Shown: positions 22,151 to 34,630 of the stretch, piece by piece
How positions within the stretch are numbered: the stretch's first letter is position 1
Layout: every line of letters begins with the position of its first letter
Source: Gnetum montanum
Taxonomy: Eukaryota > Streptophyta > Gnetopsida > Gnetales > Gnetaceae
DNA length: 62,000 nt
Direction of reading: 5' to 3'
Assembly: GCA_015680685.1 (NCBI GenBank)
Contig: MNCI01034636.1
Span: forward strand, 957,352 to 1,019,351
Position numbers and translations under genes: made by a program
The notes under the pieces: generated by a model
Databases searched by the model: none
What the model saw: only the letters and a program-made list of their open reading frames with translations
What the model was told of the DNA's origin: nothing

Positions 22151-23345
22151 GTACTGCAAAATAAGGAAGAACATATTGCTCATTTGTAGTATGCAATAAA
22201 TTTATTATGAAAACATAAATTAAAGACTAATGTTTCTAAATGTAAGTTCCTTAAGGATAGAAGTAGCCTATCTTGGATAGACTATATCAAAGTATGGTTT
22301 AGAGGATAACCTTGTAAAGTTGAGAGCAATCCAAAATTGTTCACAACCTAAAAATGTTTTAAAAGTTAGAAGCTTTGTGGGTTAGCTAGATTTTATAGAA
22401 GATTTATAATTTTTTTGATTATTGTAGCTTTGCTAATAGTTTTTATAGGAAAAGAAAAATATTTATTTTAATGATTAATGTAAGGGAGATTTCCTTTGAA
22501 TCAAGTTATTATTACCCATAAGGCCTATCTTGACGATTCCAGACCTTGAAGTATTTTGAGATATCCATAGATGTCTATGGATCTATAATTTAGGTAGTCT
22601 TATCATAGCATGGAAGAGTAGTATCCTACAAGTCATATAAGCTACAATGAGTTAAATTCAATTATTCTACTCATGATCTAGAGCTACTGATTGTTATTCA
22701 CATTTTAAAGATTTGTCATCATTATCTTTATGTAAGAAATTTATTTTTAAAACTGATCAGAAGACTTTTGACTATTTATAGAAATAACATACTCTTAACT
22801 TGAGATATAGAAAGTGTGTGGAATTATCAAAAGAGTATAATTTTAAATTAGAATATATATTAGCTAAGAAAAATATTATTGCTAATTCTTTTTAAGTAGA
22901 ATGTGGACAATGATGATAAATATAGTTACTAGTGTGATGAAGGTTGACCTTCAAAAGGAAGCTCTAAAAGATTCATAATTTAGAAATATTTTATAAAATT
23001 TCACTAAGTATTTAGGATGTGTAGTTGAGAAGGAAATTTTATATAAGAATCAAATTATATGCATTTCTAAAGGATAATGAAGAAGGAAATTACTTTGCGA
23101 AGCAAATGAAGTCATTATGTCAGTCATCCTAAATTTCTTAAAAGATATCTAATAATGAGAATTTTATATTTGGTTAAGTTTAAAGGAAGAAGTGGTGTAG
23201 TATATTCTAAATTATCTAATATGTAAAATTGTGAAGGCAAAGTAGTAGATACCTAAAGGATTACTCTAGCCCTTAGAAGTTGAAACTTTGAAGTTGGAAG
23301 ACTTAACTATAGATTTCATCATTAGTCTCCTTAGAAACCAAAGAG
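22151..23345 (+). pseudogene. pol: Chr1 pol, middle part: end of RT, RNase H, start of integrase
   Basis: Continues the frame left at 11147: YCKIRKNI, then a degenerate KLKTNVSKCKFLKD block near 22210-22260. The connection block (KLRAIQNCSQPKNVLKVRSF) lies at 22315-22380. RNase H pieces include KKFIFKTDQKTFDYL near 22730-22775 and EYNFKLEYILAKKNIIANS near 22835-22890. Integrase zinc-binding and core-start remnants follow, ending with the equivalent of MDFI-LPRNQR at 23300-23345. Many stops and frameshifts make this clearly older than the two elements inserted in it. Confidence 0.8.
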
Positions 23346-23350
23346 AAAAT
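23346..23350. repeat. Target site duplication of the copia element, left
   Basis: aaaat, repeated at 28751-28755. Collapsing the pair rejoins Chr1 integrase in frame (RNQREN to NVILVLVNQL). Confidence 0.9.
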
Positions 23351-24501
23351 TGTTGACCTTTTGGTATGTCAAAACCTTAAGAAAATTTGAAAACAAGGAT
23401 GCTTGTGTCATTGTTATGTTCATAGGGTAAGAATTTGGATTTGGACAAAAGGATAGCTCAGAAAAGAAGGACATCTATAAGATCTGAAGAAAGCATGCAA
23501 GAGTTCAAAGTGGATGGACAAGGAATGAAGACCTCAAAGCTCAACTTTGGTGATTAAAGGTAAGCCTTAGTATTGAAGAACTTATTGAAGAAAGACATCT
23601 CTAAGAAATAGTAGACATCTCCCATCAAGTGAAGATGTCTTGGTTGAGTTAAATATTGCTTAGAAGAAGACATTTTTCAAAAATAGTAGATGTTTTCCTT
23701 GTAAAGAAGATAGCTTCATGAATATGTCTCCTCCAAGATGTCTTCCTTGAGGAGAAGATGTCTCTCTTGAATGAAAGTCTGATGCAAAAAGACGTATCAA
23801 TCTCAAAGAGGACATCTTTAGTCACTATTAGATAGCTGTTGCACAAATTTTGAAGTGATTTTAGAAACATCTAGACTATAAGATGACTTCATTCTCTTGG
23901 GAAATGTGAGGTGTTGAATGTAAAATAAATGTCAACATTAAGTAATCATTGTGCATATTATTCTATTATATTTGTGTGTCTCATTGTACTATCTTTTGTA
24001 TTGTTGTAAGAAATCTATTGTGTTGTACCTAAAAGTGCAAGGACTAGTAAATTAGTTACATCCTTTCCTTGTAACTGTTATTTCTCTTTTGTTGCTTTGT
24101 GGGGTTGATGCGCTTCTTATAGGAAGGCATCGCTGTTGAGCTTGTTGGGATCCTTTTGGATTGAGTGTTGGTGTAGCGCCACAACACTTCACAGTGAAGC
24201 TCAAGTTGTAAAGGTTGTGGAATCCTAGAAACCACATTCTAAGCTTGTTGGAATCTTGTGGGGTTGAGTGGATTTGTGACATTGAATCACTCCAAAGTGG
24301 AGCTTAGAGTTGTACAAGGTGTGATACCCTTCAAACCAAAATTTGAGAAGAATAAAGTCTAGAGGTGTGCGAGTGATCTACCCTTTGAGTGTGGGCTACC
24401 CAAGTTGGGGAATGATGTTAAAATAGGTTGTGTTCTTTGTGACTAAAAATTTTAATTTTGGGAACTTATTCATCCCCTCCTTATAAGTTCAACGATCCTC
24501 A
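23351..24501 (+). repeat. 5' LTR of the copia element
   Basis: 1151 bp from tgttgacctt to acgatcctca. U3 contains many AGATGTCT/AGACATCT octamers or near copies (about 23480-23825). It is 95 bp shorter than the 3' LTR, mainly because part of this array is absent. Confidence 0.9.
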
Positions 24502-24503
24502 AG

Positions 24504-24515
24504 TGGTATTAGATC
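24504..24515 (+). other. Primer binding site, initiator tRNA-Met type
   Basis: tggtattagatc lies two bases after the LTR, against the common plant copia PBS tggtatcagagc. Confidence 0.75.
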
Positions 24516-24555
24516 TTGGTACTCTTACTTCTACATTAACTTTCAAGGATAAACA

Positions 24556-26440
24556 ATGGAAGGGACATCTTACACAAAGCCATTCATGTTCAATGAATTT
24601 GACTTCACCTTTGGAAAGCGAGGATACAAGGCTTCCTCAAATTGATGGAGTTTGAAGTATGGGAGTCCATGTTAGAAGGCTACACACTGCCTATCAACAA
24701 TGCCACAAAGACCTTCAAGCCTTGGAGCAAGTGAACACAAGAAGAAAGAGATAAGTTCATGCATGACTAAAAAGCTAAAATTTTTTTATACCATGCATTG
24801 AATAAATCTGAATTTAATAGAGTAGCTAGATGTAAAATGACCAAAGAAATTAGGGCAACATTAGAGGCTACATATGAGGAAACTTCAATAGTTAAGCAAT
24901 CTAAATTGTTAGTCTTGCAAAGTAAGACTGACAAGCTTAAAATGAGAGAAGGAGAGAAAATAAAAGAATATTTTTGTAGAGAAAATGATCTTGTTGTAGC
25001 CATTAGAGGTATAGGTAAAAATCTACTAGAAAGCAATGTCATATTTAAAATGACTATAAGTCTCCAATCAAAATTTAGATTGAAAGTCATAGCCATGGAG
25101 GAGATTAGATACTTTTTTATTTTAAAATCTAGAGAGCTTCAAAGTGCTCTTATTGCTTATGAAATGCCTCATAAGTGAAGGGTCTATTCAAGAAAAATCC
25201 ATAGCCTTAAAATCAGCCTCCAAAGAATAGAAACCTACTGAATAAAATATTAGTAGCGAAGAGGAGATAGCTCTTCTCATTAGAAGGTTGCACAAACTTA
25301 TTGTAAGCAAAAGTAACCATTTCAATCAACAAGGATGCAATCAATTCAGAGGTAGGGAAAGAGGTAGGGAAAGGAATAGAACTTTTTCAAATTCTAACTT
25401 TGATTCCTCTTCAATAGAATGTTGGGTATGTGATGGAAGAGGCCATGTGGCCTCTAATGTTTGAGTAATTATAGGTTACAGTACAGGGATAGAAATGATG
25501 AGGAGATGAGAAAGACCAAATTCTATAGAAGTTGGGATGTTAGAAAGAAAAATGAGGAAGAAGTGGATGATGATGCATAAAATTCACACCTCCTTTATAT
25601 GGGCCTTACAGATGATGATGCCAACACCTCAGATGATGAATTTGAAAATTATGAAGAAAGGTATGAATTTATGTGTAAGGAACTTTTATCACTACAAAGT
25701 GTTTGAACTAAGTTAAGTAAACAAGTAAAAATTAAGGATAAGGACATTTCTTTCTTAAATTCAAAGATTTTTGACCTCTCAAAAAAAATCTTAGACCCAA
25801 GGGCTAAGAATAAAGAGCTAACCAAGTCTTATGAGTAGATAAAGGAAGCCCTTGCAGGTGTAAAACTTTTGAATGAAAGGCTGGTCATAGGACAAGGAAG
25901 AAATCCACAGGATAAGAGTGCGATGGGATGTAGTACACAAGATGAATCATCTACACCAACTCCATCTTAACCTAAGGCTACTCCAAAGAGTGAAGAATCA
26001 ACTTGCACTACATCTCAAACAAGAGCAACTCATAGGTATGAGCACTTTAACTACTATAGGAAAGTGAGATGTTATTATTGTTATAAATTTGGGCATAAGA
26101 AATGGGAGTGCAATTTAAAATATTATCACATGAGCACTTGGTCATATTATAGGACTCCTTGATATTATTTGAATGTACCTAGAAAGGATTTTTGATAGGG
26201 TAAAAAGGATAGGAAAATAAATAGGAGAGGAGTCAAGAAAGATTGGACAACTTAAAAAAATGAGGAAGTTTGAAAAGTATGGAGAATCAAGAGGAAGAGA
26301 CTTGAGAATGAGAAGACACGATCTAGCCAATTTGTGAAAGGGGGCCAAGCCTTGAAAATTGAAGAAGTTTGTGCAAGAAGAGAAACCTCAAAAGAGGAAT
26401 CTCATTCTCTAGCACTCTAGGAACCTTAGTTTTGAATTGC
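24556..26440 (+). pseudogene. gag: Copia gag, decayed
   Basis: Capsid and nucleocapsid polyprotein. The candidate start is ATG at 24556. The UBN2-like capsid core is open at 24798-25178 (NKSEFNRVARCKMTKEIRA, TLEATYEETSIVKQSKL, KTDKLKMREGEKIKEY). Two zinc knuckles follow: CWVCDGRGHVASNV near 25420 has lost its last Cys, while CYYCYKFGHKKWEC near 26070-26110 is an intact C-x2-C-x4-H-x4-C. A probable coiled coil (QVKIKDKDISFLNSKIFDLS) lies between them near 25720-25790. The acidic and basic C-terminal tail fades out by about 26440. Several in-frame stops occur. Confidence 0.75.
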
Positions 26441-27490
26441 AAGTAAGGTAAGTCAAGGTAAGTTTTTATTTCCTTGCTTGCTAAATATTACGTGAGTACT
26501 TAATTTGGAGAATTAAGAAAGACTAAATTATGTTGATGTGTGCTTACTATGGGATGTTAGCTTTAGTATTTTGGAAATGTAGATTATTTCTTACAAGAGA
26601 AGATATTTGGTATTGTTAGAATATTTGATTATGGTATTTCTTGTGAATGTATGAGCACGATGTGATTAATCTTATAATTGAATGAAAGTTTGTGGTACTT
26701 GTATAGTTTTTATTAAAAAATGATCTTTTAGATTCTTAACTTTATTTCTACATGGCTCAAAACTAAAGGCCTTATGTTAAACTTTTATTATACATTGTGC
26801 TTCCCTTTGATATCACTAAGCTCATTTCTTTTGAAAGGTTCAAGCATTTGAATTGGTATCTTTGATGAAAATCATTAATCTTCTGAAGAAACATTTATAG
26901 AGGAACTATTAGTACTATTATTAGGACACTTTAGTCTCCACACTTGATCTTAACGATGATTTGTAGGGATAATACCTTGATGAGAAAAAAAACAAGTTAA
27001 TCCAAAAGGGCCCAAAGGGAGTAGTAGAATCTGCACATTTTCATGGGAAGCTTGTACCTAATCATCGACTATCATCCGAGAGGTTACTAGTGTAGGGAGA
27101 GTCTTTTCAGGCTTTTACCAAAAGGCACTCAAGCATCAAAACTTCACACTCCAACTCTCACAGCTGAATATGAGTAAGGAAAATATGGTAAAACTACTTT
27201 GTGATGTATTTCTTGTTGTTGGTATTTAAATTTGACATGGATAAAGATAAGGTTTGCTCTTTACAGTCTCATTTTTAGATTTCATGTGCTCTCTATGATA
27301 TATCTTGAAACTTAGAGCCATTGTCTTAGTAATCACCATGACTATAATTAGAATTTATCTATCTTGATTATTTCATTTTTATCCTTTTTGTTCATGTCCA
27401 AAAAGGGTGAGAAGTGATGAGTAGCTATGTTGTTATATTTTATTATTTCATGATTATACTCACTCATTTTCTTAAATTCTGGACATTACC
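26441..27490 (+). other. Copia interior, noncoding
   Basis: About 1 kb from the gag tail to the PPT. No pol motif is visible in any frame. It is AT-rich with no tandem repeat. Confidence 0.55.
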
Positions 27491-27503
27491 AAAAAGGGGG
27501 AGA
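27491..27503 (+). other. Polypurine tract of the copia element
   Basis: aaaaagggggaga directly upstream of the 3' LTR start at 27505. Confidence 0.85.
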
Positions 27504-27504
27504 T

Positions 27505-28750
27505 TGTTGACCTTTTGGTATGTCAAAACCTTAAGATAATTTAAAACTAAGGATGCTTATATGACTATTGTATTTTTAGGTCTAGAACTTGCATTTGGAC
27601 AAAAGGAGAGCTTAATGAAGAAGGACATCTACAAGATCTCAAGAAAGAATGCAAGAGTTCAAAGTGGATGGACAAGGAATGAAGACCTCAAATACTAGCT
27701 TTGGTAATTAAAGGGAAGCCTTAGTATTGAATTACTTATTGAAGAAAGATGTCTCCAAGAAACAGTAGACATCTTCCATCAAGTGAAGACATATCTCAAT
27801 AGTAGTAGGCATCTTGGACGAAGAAAAGAAGGATCAATGAAGATGTCTTGAAAAAACAGTAGACGTTTACTATTAAGAAAAGATGTCTCCTTGATGATGA
27901 AGATGTCTTGGCCGAGTTGAAGGTTGCTCAAAAGAAGACATCTCTCAAAAATAGTAGACATCTTCCTTGTGAAGAAGACATCTTCATGGATACATCTCCT
28001 TAAAGACATCTTCTTTGTGGAGAAGATGTCTCTCTTGAATGGAAGTTTGATGCCAAAAGACATTTCAATCTCAAAGAATACATCTCCAATGACTATTAGA
28101 TAGTTGTTGAATGAATTTTAAAGTGATTTTGGAAAAATCTAGGCTATAAGGAGAGCACATTCTCTTGAGAAATGTTAGGTGTTGAATGTAGAACAAGTGT
28201 CAACATCAAGCAATAATTGTGCATATTATTCATTGTATTATCTCTTATACTATTTTAAGAAATCTATTGTGTTGTACCTCAAAGTGCAAGGACTAGAAAA
28301 CTAGTTGCATCATTTTCTGGTAATTTTTGTTTCTCTTTTGTTGCCTTGCAGGGTTGATGCACTTCTTGTGGGAAGGCATTATCCTTGAGCTTGTTGGGAT
28401 TCTTTCGGATTGAGTGTTGGTGTAGCGCCACAACAGTTTGGAGTGGAGCTCAAGTTGTAAAGGTTACAGGATCCTAGAAATCACATTCTAAGCTTGTTAG
28501 GACCTTATGGGGTTAAGTTGATTTGTTGTGTTGAATCAATTTGGAGTGGAGCTTAGAGCTATATAGGGTGTGGTACCCTTCGAACCAAATTTTGAGAGGA
28601 ACAAAGTCTCGAGGTGTGTAAGTGATTTATCCTTCGAGTGTGGACTACCCAAGTTGGGGAACGACGTTAAAATATGTTGTGTTCTTTGTGAATGAAAATT
28701 TTAATTTGGGGAACTTATTCATCCTCCCCTTCTAAGTTCAACGATCCTCA
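27505..28750 (+). repeat. 3' LTR of the copia element
   Basis: 1246 bp from tgttgacctt to acgatcctca. Its U3 has at least ten exact AGATGTCT or AGACATCT octamers between 27745 and 28035. Some sit inside the near-palindrome gaagacatcttc. Confidence 0.9.
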
Positions 28751-28755
28751 AAAAT
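28751..28755. repeat. Target site duplication of the copia element, right
   Basis: aaaat, matching 23346-23350. Confidence 0.9.
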
Positions 28756-29780
28756 AATGTGATTCTAGTACTAGTAAATCAACTATAAAAATGGTGCATT
28801 TTATTTTGTTTAAGAGCACTGTTACAACCTTTGATGTAGTAGAGGTTTTTTAGATAGAGAAATAATTTAACTATATAAAGTTCCAAAAACTATAATCTTT
28901 GACCAAAATCAACAATTTATGTTATAAGGTTAGCATAAGTTCTTTCAAGGGCTAGACACCCAATTTAAGCTTAACAATGTCTATCATCTTGAAACTAATG
29001 GGTAGACTGAAAAATAAATTGAATATTAGATGATATACCTAGAAGCTATGTTAGAAATAGACAAATAACTTAGGAAAGTTATTTGTATTTTGTAGACTTT
29101 TCTTATAAATGTAGCTTTCATATTTTATTTAAAATGAGTTATTTTGAAGTGGTTTATAACAAGAATTTTAGGCCCCAAATATCCTAGTCTAATTTGATGG
29201 TAAGAAAAGTTTATAGGAAAGACAAGTTGAAAATTATGAAGCAAATAATAACTAAAGTCTTGAAGGAATTTACAAGTATCTTAAGACAAGTAAACAAAAT
29301 ATGCAAATAAGGCATAAATTAAGAAGGAATATCGAGTTGGGGGTAGGTCTTATTAAGAGTTAAACCTACTCAAAGTTCATTAAAACTAGGGATGTTCTCA
29401 AAACTTTCATCTCATTTTTGTGATCCATTTTCTATTATTGAATGAATAGGAAAAGTAGCATATAAATTTTATTTACTTCAAATGATTAAAATTCATGTTG
29501 TGTTACTTGTTAGTTGTTTAACAAATTTCATACTAATGATACTTCTTGCATCTTGGATTAGCATTATTTGCATCTTAAATGTAATGCTACATTTTATGTT
29601 AAGCATCTTAAGATTAAGGATGGAAGAGTTATTAGCCGAAGGAATAGAGTTATTCTCCAAGTACCATTGGAATGATCTCATTGTCAATAAGAAACTTGGA
29701 AACATAAGAAACATATGTTGCAAAATTATCCTCAATTATTTCAAAAATATGAAGTCTAATGTTTTGTTTATGAGTTGTAG
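28756..29780 (+). pseudogene. int: Chr1 integrase core and C-terminus, possible chromodomain
   Basis: Begins NVILVLVNQL, the continuation of the integrase core. FKG-TPNLSLTMSIILKLMGRLK near 28950-29005 corresponds to the chromovirus block FKLSTAYHPQTDGQTE. Later pieces correspond to SPFEVVYG (about 29135-29180). FCDPFSIIE-IGKVAYKF near 29420-29470 corresponds to the GPF-I-IGKVAYKL C-terminal block. The open stretch 29482-29784 has ILRLRMEELLAEGIELFSKY near 29600, where chromoviruses carry a chromodomain (ILD-R-V-EYLVKW). That assignment is tentative. Confidence 0.7.
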
Positions 29781-29895
29781 TTAATGAGGAGGAGGAGGTA
29801 GAAGAGGAGCTTCAAGAGCTAGTGAAGCATGGAGAAACCCCCATTGCGTTTGATGACCTATTTGAAGACCAAAAAGAGTCTTTAGAAGGGTAGTT

Positions 29896-30356
29896 TGTAA
29901 TGTACTAATTCAATTTTGGGTTAAGAGAATTAATGATGTATTGGAAAGATAATGTGTAAAATGTGTTATGATGTAAATGGTCCTAGTTAAGGATGAATAT
30001 TTGTATTACATAACTAATTATAGTTGAATGATTGTAACTCTTCTTTTTAATGTCTCTTAGTTAGTTATCAAAAGGCTCAAATAGGAGTAGATATATGGAA
30101 CGAACAAGAACATGGGATCGTCATATAAGTAGGATAAAGAGGACATTCTCTCTCCTTTGGCCTCACGTATACAAAGCTTAATTTTAGGATGGATTGCTGA
30201 TCACCTCTAGGCTAAGACAAATATGAGAGAGTCTAGAGAGAGGGAGATTCTTGTCTATGGTTGAGTTACATGCATATTTTAAATCATTAATAAAGTATTT
30301 TTCTTTTTTGAACATAAATATTATTCATGAAATTAAAGTTGTGATCCATTGTAACA
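29896..30356 (+). repeat. Candidate 3' LTR of Chr1
   Basis: The segment starts tgtaatgtac and ends ccattgtaaca, right after the Chr1 pol remnant, which is the expected place and size (461 bp) for a chromovirus LTR. It is followed by agtgatataaaaat, loosely like a Met PBS. No second copy is in the window, so the boundaries are unproven. Confidence 0.35.
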
Positions 30357-31009
30357 AGTGATATAAAAATTATGTGTTAAAATGAAATGGTATGTCACAA
30401 TATTTAGAATAGAGATTATATTTTTTTAACTAGTAAAATTGGAAGTTGTTACTTATTAAATTCATTCATATTATTCATTCTTTTCTATTTGGGAAAAAAA
30501 TAAGTGTAATTTGGATTATAATATTAAAAATAGATTTATGTATAATGTTAAAATATGTATGTGCTCATATATATATTTTTTATGTGTTATATTATTGGCC
30601 TTGTTTACTAATAATCATATGTATGTAGCCTAATTTCTTTTTCATGCATAAATGAATGACTACTATATGCTTTTGGAACATATGATTGTAATGAACACTT
30701 CTATAGTTATATGAACTCCACAATTTAATTACATATAAGGGTGGTATGGATGAAACAAAAATTTATTATTTCTTGCTATGCGAAAGAGACTAGGCATTGT
30801 GTAAAGATTATAAGATCATACTTGGAGAGTGCCTTACAACTTAGTAGTGGCTAATGGTCATGGACTTAGCTATATAGAGCTTTAATGATAATACAAAAAA
30901 AGGGGACTAAATGCATAAAATGGTGGAATTTATAGGAAGATAACAACACCTTATTTACAGAACCATTACTTCATGAAGGTAGTTAGAATTGGGATTGTTT
31001 TGTAAATTT
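30357..31009. other. Unassigned AT-rich segment
   Basis: No credible gene, tandem repeat or element end is seen. A 60-codon open stretch at 30446-30628 is Ile/Leu-rich chance reading in AT-rich DNA. Confidence 0.4.
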
Positions 31010-32985
31010 AATTTAGGGCCAAATGGATAGTTGCATTTAGAAAATTGGAGAGAACATTTTGGGTGAAACAAAAGATAAAGATTACATTCCAAAGGAGACA
31101 TAGTGGTGGAGTGATGAAGTGCAATGTGCCATCCAAAATAATAAAAAATGCTTTAATAAATGATAATAAAGTAGTAGCTAAGAAATCATGTTAATATACA
31201 AAATGACAAAAAAAGAGGTGATAGTAGCATTAACCAAAGCCACACAAGGTATTGGATAGCTTTTATGAGAAATCATGAACAAAGAAAGAAGAAAAATCTA
31301 TTTATAAATTGTCAAAAATTAGAAATAAGAAATGTAAGGATATCAATAATGTCAAATGCAGCAAGGAGGTTGATGAAAGAATTTTGGTAAAAGATCATGA
31401 AAATTTGGATAGGTGGATAAACTATTTTCAAGAACTATTAAATGAAGAATTTCCAAGAGAAGACATCCTAGAAGAAAAATCAAATTTTAGTTTGGTTAAT
31501 GAAGTTTCCTTCTCTAAGATAAAGACAACCTTATCAAATATGAAAAATGGAAAAGCTGTTAAACTAGATAATACTCCTATAGAAGCTTGGAAAGCATGGG
31601 AAGATATAGGAGTTTCTTAGTTGATATAATTATTTAAGAAAACTTTGAGAAATGGAAACATGTCTAAAAATGTGAGAAAAAACATTTTTGTTTGCATATA
31701 CAAAAGAAAAGAAGATGCAAAAAATTATGCAAATTATAGAAGGATCAAGCTAATAAGCCACACTATGAAGCTTTGGGAGAGAGTCATTAAATAACATCTC
31801 AAACTTGAATCAATAGTATGTGAAAATTAATTTGGATTTATGTGAGGGAGGTATACTATAGAGGCTATTTTCTTAATACGATAATTGATAGGGAAATTTG
31901 AAAAACTAAGAAAAAAGTTACATATGATCTTCATTAACTTGGAAAAGCATATGATAGAGTGCCTAGAGATATCATTTAGTGGGTCTTATAAATAAACAAC
32001 TTTATTGATAAATATATTAAAGCATTTCAAGACATGTATGAAGAAGCTACAACTAAAATTAGAACAGTTTGTGGAATAATATTTGATTTTCTAGTCATAG
32101 TAGGTTTACATCAAGGGGTTGTACTTAGCTCGTATTAATTTATCATTATTATAGATGAATTAATAAAGGAAATACAAAATGAAATCTCTTGGTGTATGCT
32201 ATTTGCAAATGATATTATGTTGGTGGATACAACTCAAGAAAATATTGTTTCCAAAATGGAGAAGTGGAGACGTGATGTAGAATTAAAAGGCTTAAAAATT
32301 ACTAAAAGTAAGAAAAATATATCAAATGAAATTTTAATAATATCATAAAAAATGAAAATATAAAATTGAAAATTTAAGGCCAAAAAGTCCCTTTGTGTAA
32401 ATAGTTCTACAACCTAGGATCAATCTTCAAATTAGATAATGAAATTGATAAAGATATAAGAAATAGAATTGAGGTAGAGTGATCAACATGGAGATAGGCT
32501 AGTGGTATTCTTTGTGATAAAAAAATACCAATAAAATTAACAAATAAAATTCATAGGACAAAAGTTAGGTATGCTATCTTATATGGTGCTAGATGTTAGA
32601 TAATACAAAAGAGGCATGAATAGTAAATCATTGTGGCATAAATGTGAATGCTTAGATTGATGTCAAATGTTACTAGAAGAGCTAAACTACATAATAAAAA
32701 TATTAGATAGCTTGGATGGTTTGAACATGTGCAAAGAAGATAAAATAATGAGCTTATAAAAGAAGGTTGGTACATCAATGTTTCAAGAAAGCCACTAAAA
32801 GAAAGACCAAAGAAGACATGAAAACAAGCAGTCAACGATGATTTGAAGAAAATAAAAATAAATAAAGATCTAGTGCTTCATAGAGATAACTAGTAGAAAA
32901 AAAAAAAAACTCATGCAACCAATCTCATTTTATTTTGATAAGGCTAGGATGTTGTTGATGATGTATGTTGCTCTTTTGCTGAGCT
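31010..32985 (+). pseudogene. RTE-clade LINE remnant (reverse transcriptase)
   Basis: Non-LTR retrotransposon RT with the style of plant RTE elements. The pre-RT region is open at 31309-31620 (KDHENLDRWINYFQELLNEEF, then LSNMKNGKAVKLDNTPIEAW). RT motifs follow: YRRIKLISHTMKLWERVI near 31735-31790, KLHMIFINLEKAYDRVPRDI near 31918-31975, VGLHQGVVLS near 32100-32130, and WCMLFANDIMLVD near 32190-32230. The last has FAND where FADD is expected, so a catalytic Asp is lost. The 3' end has an A-run and the RTE-like tail gataaggctaggatgttg at about 32937-32954. The endonuclease domain is missing, a typical 5' truncation. Confidence 0.8.
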
Positions 32986-34630
32986 TATGTTTAGAATAAC
33001 ACTTCTCACTCGTACCAAAGGAGGAGATTAGGTAGGGTCTAGAAGCAGTAGGGGAGAAGGCATCCTTAACCTTAACCTCACCTCATGGTGAATCCAAGTA
33101 CCTAATAGAGTGCCCAATAGTAGAAAAAAACATTACAGATAGCAAAGAATTACATAGAAATAGTGAGAATTACATGAGTTAAAGCTCCAATAGGATTTCT
33201 TGTGGAGCCCATGAAGATTCAACCCTTCAATGGATCTTGTAAGGCTTGATATGGTTAATAAGCTCACTCAAAGAAATCTTGATTTCAACATCATAGGTGG
33301 CAAGTCATTCTACGAGACGAAGCCATATGCCTTTTATGCCTTTTAGGCTTGAGTAGCATCTTAAATCAATTAGTTTGGTGATGGTGCCTTTACTTTTATA
33401 GAGAAAAACATGGTAGATGCACTTCATATGATCATGGGAACTAGGAGAGAATACTTTATGGTAGGGTATTTAGAGATGATGCAATTGATGAGTCTTGTGT
33501 GTAATATAGAGATGAATGAGATAGGTTGATCCTATAAGAACTTCTCATAAGAGTAGAGAGTTCCAATGAGGATATCAACATAAACCTTCTTGCTAGCACA
33601 TATCATGCATATTTGATATTTTTTATTCGAACCTCACTTCTTGACTTGAAGAAGGATTGCATCCAAAACTATCCATTCATCATCTTGAAGAGGATGGAGG
33701 TAATGACTAGAGAGGTAATAATAATCTTATTTCTATTAATGGTCTCTATCCTATTCAGATTTTATAGAATCTTACCTTCAAATGCAAATCAAAATGAGTA
33801 TTTTTCTTTAGTGAGGTTTAATTTTTTTTACTTATGATGTGCTTTTATACTAAGTAGATTTCCTATACTTGGCTTGATGATTTTATATGACTTTCCAATC
33901 TAAACATTTAGCTAGGTGGTGGCAAGCCTAAGTTGAAGGAGTTGAATTCTTAAGATGATCAATCTTACTTGATTTAAGTTTAGTCTAAGCAGTAACAGCA
34001 TTTTGAAGATGGAGCCTTCATTTTTACCTATTTGGAAACATTTAATGCTAGGATTGATGCTCATCTAGATGTTTTCCATTATGATTTGATCACTTGGAAA
34101 GGAGGAGAAATTGTCTTGCTTCCAATGTGGAGACATTAGTAAAATTTTTTTTGGGTAGTTTTAAGTGATGCAGTAGTCTTTTGGCCCTAATAAGATGGAT
34201 AGCATGATTAATCTTAAGATAGTAGAAATGGCTACTCCTACTCATTACAAAGCAATGGATGAGGTAGGTTCATTTGATATAGCCCAAGTAGACTTTATGG
34301 ATGCTGATCCTTACATGCTTGAGGATCAAGATATCAATGGAGTGGAATTCAAACATGCCAACTCCTGTGACTCAATCCTAATGGCCTAACTCTTCACTGT
34401 TTCTTTTCATTTTTTCTCTATTCCTTTCTTTTTTTATGTATAAATCTCTTATTGTGCATGTTTGTTTTGGATGATATAGATAGTATTTTTGTTAAATTTT
34501 TTGATTAAATTTGCATTAATACACACATATTCTCTTACCAATATTTATCAACATGATAAAAATCTAGTTAAGGCTATGTTGAGGTCTTAATTATAGCTTC
34601 ATTTTATTAATTTTTAATCATTTTTGTTGG
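32986..34630. other. Unassigned segment
   Basis: Open stretches at 33613-33837 and 34195-34389 (64 codons, acidic) match nothing I recognise. The second has ordinary composition but no partner exon or element context. No repeats are seen. Confidence 0.4.

Larger units (their letters stand above)
23351..28750 (+). mobile_element. Non-autonomous Ty1/copia element carrying gag only (TR-GAG type)
   Basis: LTRs at 23351-24501 and 27505-28750, TSD aaaat on both sides, Met-type PBS at 24504 and PPT at 27491-27503. The 3.0 kb interior holds a decayed copia gag but no recognisable protease, integrase, RT or RNase H. TR-GAG elements of this layout are known in plants; they would need enzymes from an autonomous relative. 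It is inserted in Chr1 integrase. Confidence 0.85.

Noticed and set aside
29896-30356. Second retroelement starting here because of a PBS-like sequence at 30359
   Set aside because: The PBS match is poor and no gag follows; kept only as a candidate Chr1 LTR.
34195-34389. Small acidic gene of 64 codons
   Set aside because: No homologue recognised, no flanking exon or regulatory signal; chance is adequate in this AT-rich stretch.
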